This document shows positions 7,544 through 15,390 of a stretch of 64,000 nt of DNA, piece by piece. Each line of letters opens with the position of its first letter. The first letter of the stretch is position 1. The notes under the pieces are model-generated. The model saw only the letters and a list, made by a program, of their open reading frames with translations. It was not told where the DNA came from and made no database searches. The stretch spans positions 2,914,001-2,978,000 of the forward strand of contig NZ_JBDFMQ010000001.1 in assembly GCF_047238345.1 (NCBI RefSeq). Direction: 5' to 3'. The translations under genes and the position numbers were made by a program. Source of the DNA: Shouchella sp047238345 (GTDB taxonomy: Bacteria; Bacillota; Bacilli; Bacillales; Bacillaceae_D).

Positions 7544-8395
7544 TTGTTTAGTCGAAAAACCGTTCTCGTTTTAATCGTTGCACTGATCGCAGCGATTTAT
7601 TTTTTCTATGCACAGAATCACCAGCTAGTTGAAAGCAGCCATACCATTGAAGTCGAACACTTGCCTTCAGAGCACGACGGTATTACAATGGTCCATTTAT
7701 CTGACCTCCATTCAGCCGAATTCGGCGATCGCAATGAACGCTTGTTAGAAATGGTTGTTGCCCAGTCCCCTGATTTAATTTTTATGACTGGTGATTTAAT
7801 TGACTCCTATACGTCTAATCAAGGAGAAGGGGTTCAGTTAATGGAAGATCTTGTCGCGATTGCACCGACCTATTATGTAACAGGTAATCATGAATGGCGT
7901 TTAGACCTCGTAGATGAACTAAGCGAAACGTTGACGAATTTCGGGGTTCACGTCCTTCGTGACGAAACCGTAAATGTGGAAGTAGATGATTTCGCCTTTC
8001 AATTAATCGGAATTGATGACCCTGACCGCTCACCCAATGCGGATCCAAGCGAAGTAACCGCATCTTCATTAGAAGAAGCAAATGTTTCAGCTTCCCAAGA
8101 ATTGTTTACCGTTTTACTTGCTCACCGACCTGAAATGTTTTCTACTTATCAAGAAGCGAATCTTGACCTTGTCTTGTCCGGCCATGCTCATGGTGGCCAA
8201 ATTCGCCTTCCGCTTATTGGAGGCATTCTTGCTCCAGGACAAGGCCTTTTTCCAGATTACAGTGAAGGCATGTATGAGGAGCTGGACACAAAAATGATTG
8301 TTAGCAGAGGTCTTGGCAACAGCCTTTTTCCGCTACGTGTATTTAATCGACCAGAAGTTATCCGCATTGATCTCATTCCTTCCCCAGCCTCATGA
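7544..8395 (+). CDS. Membrane-anchored metallophosphoesterase (YkuE-like)
   Basis: A 283-residue calcineurin-like phosphoesterase. Residues 6-24 are a signal or anchor helix (TVLVLIVALIAAIYFFYAQ). The metal site motifs follow in order: VHLSDLHS, MTGDLIDS, VTGNHEW, LAHRPE and LSGHAHGGQIRLP. Start is TTG at 7544, 8 bases after AGAGAAGGAG. YkuE-type enzymes are Tat- or Sec-exported and act at the outer face of the membrane; the physiological substrate is not known from sequence. It follows the Rrf2 gene and ends in a strong terminator. Confidence 0.87.
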   Translation: MFSRKTVLVLIVALIAAIYFFYAQNHQLVESSHTIEVEHLPSEHDGITMVHLSDLHSAEFGDRNERLLEMVVAQSPDLIFMTGDLIDSYTSNQGEGVQLMEDLVAIAPTYYVTGNHEWRLDLVDELSETLTNFGVHVLRDETVNVEVDDFAFQLIGIDDPDRSPNADPSEVTASSLEEANVSASQELFTVLLAHRPEMFSTYQEANLDLVLSGHAHGGQIRLPLIGGILAPGQGLFPDYSEGMYEELDTKMIVSRGLGNSLFPLRVFNRPEVIRIDLIPSPAS

Positions 8396-8401
8396 AATCA
8401 T

Positions 8402-8432
8402 AAAAGCACACGCCCAATGGCGTGTGCTTTTT
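8402..8432. terminator. Bidirectional terminator
   Basis: AAAAGCACACGCC (8402-8414) and GGCGTGTGCTTTTT (8419-8432) form a long stem with a 4-base loop. A and T tracts on both sides serve the convergent phosphoesterase and DJ-1/PfpI genes. Confidence 0.9.
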
Positions 8433-8435
8433 CGA

Positions 8436-9098
8436 TTATAGTGCGTGAATAAATTGTTTTGCTGTTTCAATGGATGACTGTGGATTTTGACCCGTAACAA
8501 GTTTTCCATCCGCATAGACGTTTTCTTCCCAGTCGCCTTTCCCAACAAAGATTGCGCCTTCTTTACGTAAGCGTGTTTCAAGAAGGAACGGCATTTGATT
8601 CACTAATTCTACACCCTCTTCTTCCGTATTCGTGAATGCCGCAACTTTGCGATTTGCAACAAGAAACTCTCCGTTTTCTAGCAGTACACCTGTTAATGCA
8701 GCAGGACCGTGACAAACGGCACCAATGCCTTTATCTGCCGCATGGAAATCACGCAAGATTTGCTGTAACTCTTCATTATCTGCTAAATCAAACATTGCTC
8801 CGTGGCCACCAGGCATGAACACACCGTCATAACTAGCTGATTCCACTTCCGATAGGGGGATTGTCCGTTTTAAAAGCTCTGCTAATTCATGCCACTTCTC
8901 TGGAATTTCACCGTTATCTAGACTTGCATCGTCGATCGGAGATTCTCCGCCTTTTGGACTAGCAACCGTTACTTGATAGCCTGCTTTTGTAAATTCTTCA
9001 TATGGCTCTGTAAACTCTGATAACCAGATACCAGCGAACTCTTGATTATTCATTCTTTCACCGTTTGTTACAACCATTAGTAAATGCTTTGTACTCAT
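8436..9098 (-). CDS. DJ-1/PfpI family protein (type 1 glutamine amidotransferase-like, HchA-like)
   Basis: A 220-residue DJ-1/PfpI-superfamily protein. The nucleophile elbow is GIGAVCHGPAAL with Cys near residue 129, and VFMPGGHGAMFDL supplies the upstream GGHG turn that precedes a catalytic acid in HchA-like enzymes. VTGQNPQSS near the C-terminus is typical of this subgroup. Family members act as glyoxalase III or protein/nucleotide deglycases, or are stress proteins of unclear function. Good AGGGAGA site before the ATG; single gene. Confidence 0.85.
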   Translation of the reverse strand: MSTKHLLMVVTNGERMNNQEFAGIWLSEFTEPYEEFTKAGYQVTVASPKGGESPIDDASLDNGEIPEKWHELAELLKRTIPLSEVESASYDGVFMPGGHGAMFDLADNEELQQILRDFHAADKGIGAVCHGPAALTGVLLENGEFLVANRKVAAFTNTEEEGVELVNQMPFLLETRLRKEGAIFVGKGDWEENVYADGKLVTGQNPQSSIETAKQFIHAL

Positions 9099-9162
9099 GT
9101 TTATCTCTCCCTCATTTTTATGCTACTCCTCTTTTTCCCCTTGCCTTTTCCCTTTAAACAAG

Positions 9163-9192
9163 AAAAAACATTGCGACTACTGCAATGTTTTT
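9163..9192. terminator. Hairpin terminator after the Cof phosphatase gene
   Basis: AAAAAACATTGC (9163-9174) pairs with GCAATGTTTTT (9182-9192). On the minus strand it follows the Cof gene stop by a few bases and ends in a T run. Confidence 0.8.
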
Positions 9193-9199
9193 CCTGTTG

Positions 9200-10012
9200 C
9201 TATGACTTGCGCATTTTCGTTTGAATTGCGTAAGCCACACCATCTTCATTATTTGATTTTGTAATAAAGTCAGCAGCTTCCTTTAATGCTGGAATGGCAT
9301 TTTCCATCGCCACTCCACACCCAGCATATTGAATCATTGATAAGTCATTGCCGTTATCTCCAATACACATGACTTCTTCTTGAGTAATCCCAAGCTTTTC
9401 TGCTAAATGTTTCACGGCATTCCCTTTGCTTGCTTCTGGATGAAGAATTTCTAAAAAGAACGGGGCACTTTGGACCATTTCATACCGTTCTTTAATATGA
9501 CTCGGAATAGAAGCTTTTGTTTTCTCAAGCTTTTCCGGATCATCAATAAACATAATTTTCGGCAAGACGATGTCTTTATCGAGCTCTTCTTTTGTTCGAA
9601 AACTTAACGGAACTTGCGTCACGTATGATTCATAGACCGTATAAGGAGAGACATCTTTATCGAGGGTATACAGCTTTTGTTGATCAAAAAAATGCATCGG
9701 CGTTTGTAAATCAGCGGCAACATTCGATAAGTCGAGTAAGTCTTGAAACCCAAGCGTCAACGAAACCACATTCTCATTTGTGTGCGTATTTTGAACAAGG
9801 GCACCATTATAAGCAATGACATAATCATCTTCCGTCGTTAATTCAAGCTCAAGTAAATACCGTGTCACGCCGCCTAACGGTCTGCCTGTACAAAGAACGA
9901 CCGTCGCTCCTTCCGCTTTCGCTTGTTGAAGAGCTTCCTTCACTCCCGGTGTTACATGATGCTGATCATTTAATAATGTTCCATCCATATCAATCGCAAT
10001 TAATTTATACAT
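9200..10012 (-). CDS. Cof-type HAD-IIB phosphatase
   Basis: A 270-residue HAD superfamily phosphatase of the Cof/YwpJ group. Motif I is IDMDGTLL near residue 8, motif II VLCTGRP, and motif III-IV MCIGDNGNDLSMI, with the type IIB cap between (about 85-190). Known members hydrolyse phosphosugars, FMN or pyridoxal phosphate; the substrate here cannot be told. The frame stays open 10 codons upstream, but starting at MYKLIAIDMDG places the first HAD strand at the N-terminus as in relatives. It lies 39 bases downstream of the prs-like gene and may be cotranscribed. Confidence 0.88.
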   Translation of the reverse strand: MYKLIAIDMDGTLLNDQHHVTPGVKEALQQAKAEGATVVLCTGRPLGGVTRYLLELELTTEDDYVIAYNGALVQNTHTNENVVSLTLGFQDLLDLSNVAADLQTPMHFFDQQKLYTLDKDVSPYTVYESYVTQVPLSFRTKEELDKDIVLPKIMFIDDPEKLEKTKASIPSHIKERYEMVQSAPFFLEILHPEASKGNAVKHLAEKLGITQEEVMCIGDNGNDLSMIQYAGCGVAMENAIPALKEAADFITKSNNEDGVAYAIQTKMRKS

Positions 10013-10051
10013 TTCTCTCTTCCACTCCTTTAAAACCCACACATTAGACAG

Positions 10052-11002
10052 TTATTTAAACAATTTACTAACCGATTGTTCTTTATAGATTCGATATATC
10101 GCATCGGCAAGCAAATCGGCCATCGATAAGATCGTCATGTTATCAAGCTTCTTATCGTCAGGCATTTCAATGGTATTCGTTACGACAATTTCTTTAATTG
10201 GTGCAATGCGTAACCGTTCAATTGCTGGTCCTGTTAAAACAGGATGCGTACAGCATGTATACACGTCCTGCGCACCATGTTCCACAAGTGCATTTGCTGC
10301 TAAAGTAACGGTTGCCGCTGTATCAATAAGATCATCAATAATAATCGCATTCATTCCTTTTACATCCCCAACAATTTCAATCGCTTGTGGAAAACCAGGT
10401 TCTGGGTGACGCTTGTCGACAAATGCGATTGGTGCATCAATGTATTCAGCTAGCTTTCTCGCCCTCCCCAAGCCAGAGGTATTTGGTGCAACGACTACAG
10501 GGTTAGCCAAATTCTTTTTCACATAATGTTGCGCAAGAAGCGGCAACCCCTGAAGCGGGTCAACAGGAAGATTAAAAAAGCCTTGTATTTGCGGTGCATG
10601 GAGATCTACCGTCACCATTCGATCAGCGCCAGCAGCTTCAAGTAAGTTTGCAATTAGTTTCGCAGCAATTGGTTCTCTTGAACGGGCTTTTCGATCTTGT
10701 CTGGCATACCCATAGTAAGGAATGACAACATTAATCTCACGTGCTGACGCTCGTTTTAACGCATCAATCATAATTAATAATTCTACAACATGTTCATTTC
10801 CAGGCTGAGCGGTTGACTGCACGACAAATACTTTTGCCCCGCGAACACTTTCTTGAATATGTATCTGAATTTCTCCATCACTAAATCGATTGACTGTACA
10901 TTGGCCGATTGAGCATCCAAGTCGATCCGCAACTTCTTTTGTTAACAACGGGTTTGAGTGCAGGGTAAAAAGCTTAAACTTCTCATCTAATTCGTAACTC
11001 AC
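10052..11002 (-). CDS. Divergent ribose-phosphate pyrophosphokinase paralogue (Prs-like)
   Basis: A 316-residue protein homologous to PRPP synthetase over its full length. Conserved parts include SRFSDGE-like NRFSDGEIQI, VIPYYGYARQDRKARSREPI, DLHAPQIQGFF and the PRPP loop IIIDDLIDTAATVTLAA. Two catalytic positions differ from canonical Bacillus Prs as I remember it: SPDHGG reads APNTSG (Asp to Asn, own residue 174), and the loop KRRPRP reads KRHPEP (the second essential Arg to His, own residue 199). Streptococcal Prs2 proteins also lack the SPDHGG box. It may have altered or regulatory activity. GTG start after GAGGAGG. Confidence 0.85.
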   Translation of the reverse strand: MSYELDEKFKLFTLHSNPLLTKEVADRLGCSIGQCTVNRFSDGEIQIHIQESVRGAKVFVVQSTAQPGNEHVVELLIMIDALKRASAREINVVIPYYGYARQDRKARSREPIAAKLIANLLEAAGADRMVTVDLHAPQIQGFFNLPVDPLQGLPLLAQHYVKKNLANPVVVAPNTSGLGRARKLAEYIDAPIAFVDKRHPEPGFPQAIEIVGDVKGMNAIIIDDLIDTAATVTLAANALVEHGAQDVYTCCTHPVLTGPAIERLRIAPIKEIVVTNTIEMPDDKKLDNMTILSMADLLADAIYRIYKEQSVSKLFK

Positions 11003-11081
11003 GTCAACGCCTCCTCGCTTTAATCAAATTGCTTTTATTGTAGCTTACTTTTGCAGTTTATACAAAGCGTTGTCTCCAAAT

Positions 11082-11119
11082 AAAAAAGTGCTCCTCTCAA
11101 TTAGTAAGAGAAGAACACT
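11082..11119 (-). terminator. Terminator of the first Gfo/Idh/MocA gene
   Basis: On the minus strand AGTGTTCTTCTCT pairs imperfectly with GAGAGGAGCACT, followed by TTTTTT (11087-11082). It lies directly after the oxidoreductase stop. Confidence 0.75.
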
Positions 11120-11127
11120 ACCGTACA

Positions 11128-12225
11128 TCAAAATCCTCGTGCAGTCATCGTTAATGGAAGAATAGAGGGTTGTTCACAGGTGCTTGTCATTTGATAGTGC
11201 CGCCCGCTTTCCGATGCCTCTAGCAGTCCATACATCGCTTCTAGTACATGATATGCTAGTGCATCATTTGCGCGATGTAGGCGCTTCTCTCGAATGGCCA
11301 TAACCATATCTAGCACACCAAGTCCTCGATTATTTTCTTGAAACCCATATGTAAGCGGCACTTCTTTAAAGGCTAATTCACCCTGTCTCTTATATAAAAG
11401 TGGACCTCCGAATGTATTCGGGTCAGGTAAAAGAAGTGAGCCGAGTGTTCCGTGAATTTCTAGGTTAGGCGCATTAGAACCCCACACATCAAAACTTGTA
11501 AGTAAAGTAGCAATTGCGCCATTTTCAAAATCGATGACACTAGCTATATGAGTCGCTACATCAACGTCTATCAATTCTCCGTACTTAGCTGCTGAAGTAA
11601 TTTGACGCTGATCGTAGGCTTTTCCAGCCGAAGACGTGAGTCGCTTCATGGGTCCTAAAAGGGAAGTCAAGGCTGTTAAATAGTAAGGACCCATATCAAA
11701 TAACGGTCCAGCACCTTCTTTATAAAAAAATTCTGGATTTGGATGCCAATCCTCCGGTCCATGACTCATCATAAAACCGTTCGCTGACACTGGCTTCCCA
11801 ATCCAACCATCTTCAATAAGCTTTTTCGCAGTTTGTAATCCCCCTCCTAAAAATGTATCTGGCGCTGCCCCTAAATAGAGCTTTTTCTTCTTGGCAAGTT
11901 GACGTAGCTCCTGTGCTTCGCCTAACGTTAACGCTAGCGGTTTTTCCCCGTAAGAATGTTTCCCCGATTCTAATGCACGCTTATGTACGACATAATGAGC
12001 GGTTGGAATCGTTAAATTAATGACTACTTCAATTCGTTCATCTTTAAAAAAATCGTCCATTGTTAAAGCTTCAACATCTGTGTACTGATCCGCTTTCTTC
12101 GTAGCTTGAGCCATATTTACATCTGTACAAGCAATTACGTTTATTCCATCAAAGCGCTGATTCAATTGAAAATAAATATCACTAATGTTTCCACAGCCAA
12201 CTATCCCAGCTTTTACAGTCTCCAA
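11128..12225 (-). CDS. Gfo/Idh/MocA family oxidoreductase
   Basis: A 365-residue NAD(P)-dependent sugar-type dehydrogenase. The Rossmann motif is GIVGCGNISDIY near residue 8, ACTDVNM marks the second strand, and SGKHSYGEKPLALT carries the EKP catalytic lysine near residue 97. GPLFDMGPYYL supplies the usual D-x-G-x-Y/H element of the C-terminal sheet domain. Substrate is unknown; relatives oxidise inositols, glucose or amino-sugar derivatives. TTG start after GGAGAGGG. The end of the coding region carries residues typical of sugar-cluster enzymes, but no sugar transporter lies nearby. Confidence 0.88.
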   Translation of the reverse strand: METVKAGIVGCGNISDIYFQLNQRFDGINVIACTDVNMAQATKKADQYTDVEALTMDDFFKDERIEVVINLTIPTAHYVVHKRALESGKHSYGEKPLALTLGEAQELRQLAKKKKLYLGAAPDTFLGGGLQTAKKLIEDGWIGKPVSANGFMMSHGPEDWHPNPEFFYKEGAGPLFDMGPYYLTALTSLLGPMKRLTSSAGKAYDQRQITSAAKYGELIDVDVATHIASVIDFENGAIATLLTSFDVWGSNAPNLEIHGTLGSLLLPDPNTFGGPLLYKRQGELAFKEVPLTYGFQENNRGLGVLDMVMAIREKRLHRANDALAYHVLEAMYGLLEASESGRHYQMTSTCEQPSILPLTMTARGF

Positions 12226-12285
12226 ATTACCCTCTCCTATGTCTTAGTCGCAATTTAATAGCGCTTTCATTATGATACATTAAGA

Positions 12286-12316
12286 AAGCGAGTGCAAGCA
12301 CACTCGCTTAATTTTT
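12286..12316. terminator. Hairpin after the M15 peptidase gene
   Basis: AAGCGAGTG (12286-12294) and CACTCGCTT (12301-12309) form a perfect 9-bp stem between two tandem minus-strand genes, abutting the stop codon of the peptidase gene. The T run is better on the plus strand. Confidence 0.6.
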
Positions 12317-12944
12317 ATGGCCAATAATAGCCTGCCCCAGTTGTTTCTGCACGGCTATCCACATGTGTAAACGTCTGGTAAATAATAATCCCACTAAAAC
12401 CACATGTTCTAGCTATATTTGCTTTCTGAGTTGGTGTGATCGATGACGATACATCCGCAGCAGACCCGTATAAATGCATGCTATTGCTTGCACCACCTAC
12501 ACTTGAGTTGTGGCTCCGGCTTCGAAATCCAGAATTAATCGTTAGGGCAATGTTACCAAGCTTACGACGCTTTGCTTCTAGTTTGTACATTAACCGTCGA
12601 ACATTCTCTTGAATTTGCGTTGCAGATAATGCCCCTCCAGAAAAACGAGAACCATCTCGAGAATGAAATTCACTCCAATTGAAATGTCTAGTTGAACCAT
12701 CTGCTGCTTCTAAGTTGTTTAGCGCAGTATGGGTTTGTGGACCAGCTACACCATCGGCACTTAAATTGTAACTCGTCTGAAAACGACGAACAGCTCCTTC
12801 AGTAGCCGGTCCGAATTGCCCATCTACGGTAATATGTGTTCTGCTAGGTGATGCAGATGCATATCCAGCAATTCGAATTTGTAATTCACGTACATCTTCT
12901 CCACTCATTCCAGCTCTTAGTGTTCTTGCCCAATTAAATGCCAT
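12315..12944 (-). CDS. Peptidoglycan-binding domain plus M15 zinc D-Ala-D-Ala carboxypeptidase-like protein
   Basis: A 209-residue two-domain protein. Residues about 8-75 are a PG_binding_1 repeat (LRAGMSGEDVRELQ ... VDGQFGPATEGAVRRFQ ... DGVAGPQT). Residues about 85-209 are a peptidase M15 fold like the Streptomyces zinc carboxypeptidase: SGFRSRSHN, SMHLYGSAADV (H-x(6)-D zinc motif) and FTHVDSR. No signal peptide or TM segment is present, which is odd for a wall enzyme. Two ATGs lie 6 bases apart; the second (12944) sits 7 bases after GAGGGG and is chosen. It is upstream of the Gfo gene on the same strand but separated by a hairpin. Confidence 0.85.
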   Translation of the reverse strand: MAFNWARTLRAGMSGEDVRELQIRIAGYASASPSRTHITVDGQFGPATEGAVRRFQTSYNLSADGVAGPQTHTALNNLEAADGSTRHFNWSEFHSRDGSRFSGGALSATQIQENVRRLMYKLEAKRRKLGNIALTINSGFRSRSHNSSVGGASNSMHLYGSAADVSSSITPTQKANIARTCGFSGIIIYQTFTHVDSRAETTGAGYYWP

Positions 12945-13054
12945 CTTCATGCCCCTCTATTTTAGACTCGCAAGCGCTTGCTAATTTTAATAGAGAAGGA
13001 TTTGCAAATAAATAAAAAGTCCTCACTAATCTTTTCAGCTAATTGAAAATAAGC

Positions 13055-13079
13055 TATAATTGAATGAATACTCATTCAT
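13055..13079 (+). promoter_or_regulatory. Promoter -10 with perfect FadR (YsiA) box upstream of the SCP2 gene
   Basis: TATAAT at 13055-13060 is followed at once by TTGAATGAATACTCATTCAT (13060-13079). The 18-bp core TGAATGAATACTCATTCA fits the B. subtilis FadR consensus TGAATGANTANTCATTCA at every fixed position (consensus from memory). It covers the expected transcription start, so bound FadR would block initiation, relieved by long-chain acyl-CoA. The -35 region is weak (TTTTCA at 13032-13037). Confidence 0.8.
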
Positions 13080-13094
13080 AAAGGGGCGAAGAAC

Positions 13095-13433
13095 TTGTCG
13101 ACTGAAAAAAGATTACTCCAACTCGCAGAGAAAATGAACAAAAACCCAGAAAAAATTAACGGTTTAAACCGACACTACCAATTTGAGTTAAAGCCACAGG
13201 CTCGATATGGTGTCCAATTTTCCGACGGAACTGTACAGGTGGATAAAGAACCTCCTTATAGTGAAGAAGCCTGTATTTTAAAAATGAGCGAAAGCAATTT
13301 GCACAAATTATTAGAAGGAACATGGAATCCTACCGTTGCTTACATGACAGGGCAATTAAAAGTTGATGGAGAAGTTCGTCATGCGCTTAAACTTCATGAA
13401 ATTGTTAAGCATTATACAGACTCCACAAAGTAA
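13095..13433 (+). CDS. SCP2 sterol/lipid-binding domain protein
   Basis: A 112-residue protein formed by one SCP2 fold: a leading helix (LLQLAEKMNKNPEKI), beta strands with YQFELKPQARYGVQFSDGTVQV, then CILKMSESNLHKLLEGTWNPTVAYMTGQLKVDGE, the hallmark M-x-G-K/Q-L-K-V-x-G end of the fold. SCP2 proteins bind fatty acyl chains or other lipids. TTG start 6-7 bases after GGGGCGAAG. The perfect FadR box at its promoter ties it to fatty-acid degradation control. It ends in a terminator shared with the convergent csbD-like gene. Confidence 0.88.
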   Translation: MSTEKRLLQLAEKMNKNPEKINGLNRHYQFELKPQARYGVQFSDGTVQVDKEPPYSEEACILKMSESNLHKLLEGTWNPTVAYMTGQLKVDGEVRHALKLHEIVKHYTDSTK

Positions 13434-13467
13434 AAGTTCGATGATGCTGTCCGACTTTCATGCACAT

Positions 13468-13506
13468 AAAAAATCTTCATGAACGAGCATTCATGAAGAT
13501 TCTTTT
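13468..13506. terminator. Bidirectional terminator
   Basis: AATCTTCATGAA (13472-13483) pairs with TTCATGAAGATT (13490-13501), flanked by an A run and a T run. It serves the SCP2 gene and the convergent CsbD-family gene. Confidence 0.85.
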
Positions 13507-13528
13507 GCATCACCTTTTAAGACACGCT

Positions 13529-13711
13529 TTAGTTGTTCGCTTTGTTTTTCACATCGCCTTTAGCGTCTTGTGTTTCGCCTTTTACTTTATCTTTCTTACC
13601 TTCAGCTTGCATTTTTTTATTATTTGTTACATTTCCAACTGCATCTTTAACTGCACCTTTTGCTTTATTGCCTGCACCCTTTGCTTTATCGCCAGCTCCG
13701 TTACTACTCAT
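13529..13711 (-). CDS. CsbD family stress protein
   Basis: A 60-residue, highly charged protein with the CsbD pattern of KAKGAGNKAKGAVKDAVGNV and, after TNNKKMQAEGKKDKVKGE, a second KGE/KGD repeat. It has no hydrophobic core and only simple residues. CsbD-family proteins are abundant general-stress proteins of unknown biochemistry, SigB-controlled in B. subtilis. I looked for a SigB promoter upstream and did not see a convincing one. AAGGAGG precedes the ATG. Single gene between two terminators. Confidence 0.85.
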   Translation of the reverse strand: MSSNGAGDKAKGAGNKAKGAVKDAVGNVTNNKKMQAEGKKDKVKGETQDAKGDVKNKANN

Positions 13712-13773
13712 GTAAAACGCCTCCTTATGTTTCTGTACTATGTGTATAGACGTTTTACAAATTCTTTAAACCT

Positions 13774-14739
13774 TTATTTATTGCGACGTTCAATCTCCCA
13801 TTGGGACCGAACCTCGTCCATTACTTTCATAACGTCTCTTGTTACGTTCAAGTAGGAGCAATCATTTCCCGATATTGTTTGTTCCATAGCAATGATTTCA
13901 TTAATAAGTGCATCTGAATCGTTCATTCTTATCACTTCTGTTCGCCCATCTAACCAATGAATGGTTGCTTCTTGAGCTCTTGGGAAATCCTCTACCGTAA
14001 CAAACCCATTTTCACAAGCGACCATTCCTCTCTTCGGCATTTTTGCACGAAATGCGAGTGAGATTGTCGCCATTTCATCCTGGCTCGTTCTTAATAGAAT
14101 GGCTGATTGCTCATCTACCAAAGAACTTGATGGTTTCATTGTTGTAAACACTTGATTTGGTTGACCAGACATAAAATAACGTGCAAACGAAAGGGCATAT
14201 GTACCAATATCTAATAATGCCCCGCCAGCTAATTCAGGATTAAAAAAGCGGTTTTTTTCATCGTAAGGTTTGTAGCTACCAAACGTCACGTTAATTGTTT
14301 TCACAACTCCAAGCTGATTGGCCGTCATCATCGCTTTTAATTTATGGTACAACGGCATGTGAAAAATCGTCATTGCTTCCATTAAGACAAGCTGCTTCTC
14401 TTTCGCAAGTGCGACTAACTCATTTAGTTCAGTAGCATTTACCGTAATGGCTTTTTCACAAAGTACATGCTTTCCTTTGCTCAACGCTTGTTTTATGTAT
14501 TCATAATGATTCACGTGCGGTGTCGCTACATAAATAATATCCACTTGATTATCTTGCAACAATTGATCATAGTCTCCGTAAGCTTTAGCACCAGCGTAAG
14601 GCTTGGCAAACGCTTCAGCCTTTTCCTGAGAGCGAGACGCCACTGCATATATGTTTCCATGGTGCTTATTTAGTGCTTTTGCAAAATCATGAGCAATCGT
14701 ACCGAGGCCTAAAATGCCCCACTTATAGTCTTTCAACAC
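13774..14739 (-). CDS. Gfo/Idh/MocA family oxidoreductase (second copy)
   Basis: A 321-residue oxidoreductase. The Rossmann motif is WGILGLGTIAHDFAK, AVASRSQEKAE ends the second strand, and GKHVLCEKAITVN carries the catalytic EK pair near residue 93. GGALLDIGTYALSFARYF corresponds to the D-x-G-x-Y element, and MEAMTIFHMPLY the dimer sheet start. It resembles trans-1,2-dihydrobenzenediol/glucose-fructose dehydrogenase-like members. The open frame begins at TTG 14745, but GTG at 14739 sits 6 bases after AAGGGAG and is preferred. Substrate unknown. It is not closely similar to the copy at 11128. Confidence 0.87.
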   Translation of the reverse strand: MLKDYKWGILGLGTIAHDFAKALNKHHGNIYAVASRSQEKAEAFAKPYAGAKAYGDYDQLLQDNQVDIIYVATPHVNHYEYIKQALSKGKHVLCEKAITVNATELNELVALAKEKQLVLMEAMTIFHMPLYHKLKAMMTANQLGVVKTINVTFGSYKPYDEKNRFFNPELAGGALLDIGTYALSFARYFMSGQPNQVFTTMKPSSSLVDEQSAILLRTSQDEMATISLAFRAKMPKRGMVACENGFVTVEDFPRAQEATIHWLDGRTEVIRMNDSDALINEIIAMEQTISGNDCSYLNVTRDVMKVMDEVRSQWEIERRNK

Positions 14740-14913
14740 ATTCAACTCCCTTATTCAGTCCTAGTTCTATTCTACAAAAACTGTCAAGCCACGACTACTC
14801 CCCTCATTCACAAAAACTCCCTCTACACTTCTACTAGAATTTCCATCGTTGTTCCGATATAATGAACTATTGACTTCTTTAAGTTATGAATATCGATAGA
14901 AAGGGTGGAAAAC

Positions 14914-15162
14914 ATGGGCATAATTGTTGTCGAAGTCTGTGATGGAAACCTAATGAGTCGCGTCGATTTAGAGGAAATGCTTGAAGCAGAATACCCTGAA
15001 GTGGCTGTTATGGAGAATGAATGCCTTTCGTTCTGTGGTCTTTGTGCAGTTCGTCCATACGCTATGGTGAACGGTACACGGATTTATGGAAAAACAGCCG
15101 AAGAGTGTGTCGCTAAAATTAAGCACCGAATTGAGTTAGAACTCGCTTTATACGAGCTTTAA
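14914..15162 (+). CDS. DUF1450 (YuzB-like) small cysteine-motif protein
   Basis: An 82-residue protein of the YuzB/DUF1450 family. A first strand VVEVCDGN precedes the diagnostic CLSFCGLCAVRPYAMVNG, with Cys in a C-x3-C-x2-C pattern near residue 40, and GKTAEECVAKIKHRI as the final helix. It has a thioredoxin-like (2Fe-2S ferredoxin-like) size and layout, but no function is established. The frame is open to a GTG at 14905, yet AAAGGGTGG ends 6 bases before the ATG at 14914, which is used here. Confidence 0.85.
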   Translation: MGIIVVEVCDGNLMSRVDLEEMLEAEYPEVAVMENECLSFCGLCAVRPYAMVNGTRIYGKTAEECVAKIKHRIELELALYEL

Positions 15163-15268
15163 TATGAATGAATATCATTATAGGTCGTAATAGTCATTCA
15201 AAATAGATCGTGCGTCTTTTTCGCATCAATTTCGAGTTATGAAATTCTTCACATAGCAACCTATTCTT

Positions 15269-15293
15269 AACGTCACACGTTGTGGCGTTTTTT
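15269..15293 (+). terminator. Terminator upstream of lytS
   Basis: AACGTCACA (15269-15277) and TGTGGCGTT (15281-15289) form a near-perfect stem with a 3-base loop, then TTTTTT. It isolates the lytS operon from the DUF1450 gene. The rest of 15163-15390 holds no gene. Confidence 0.8.
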
Positions 15294-15390
15294 AACGGTT
15301 TTAAGCGAAAGGGCTTACAGATATTCGGCTAATTTTAAGCGTTAAGGAAATACTAAGTGAGTCGATTGAAAGAGATATAGGAGAATACAT

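Noticed and set aside
13712..13773. SigB promoter for the csbD-like gene
   Set aside because: A GTTTAA-like motif occurs but no GGGTAT-like -10 at 12-15 bp.
15165..15200. TGAATGA and TCATTCA half-sites that could be a second FadR box
   Set aside because: The halves are 22 bp apart rather than 4, so they do not form the FadR core; they more likely form a hairpin after the DUF1450 gene.
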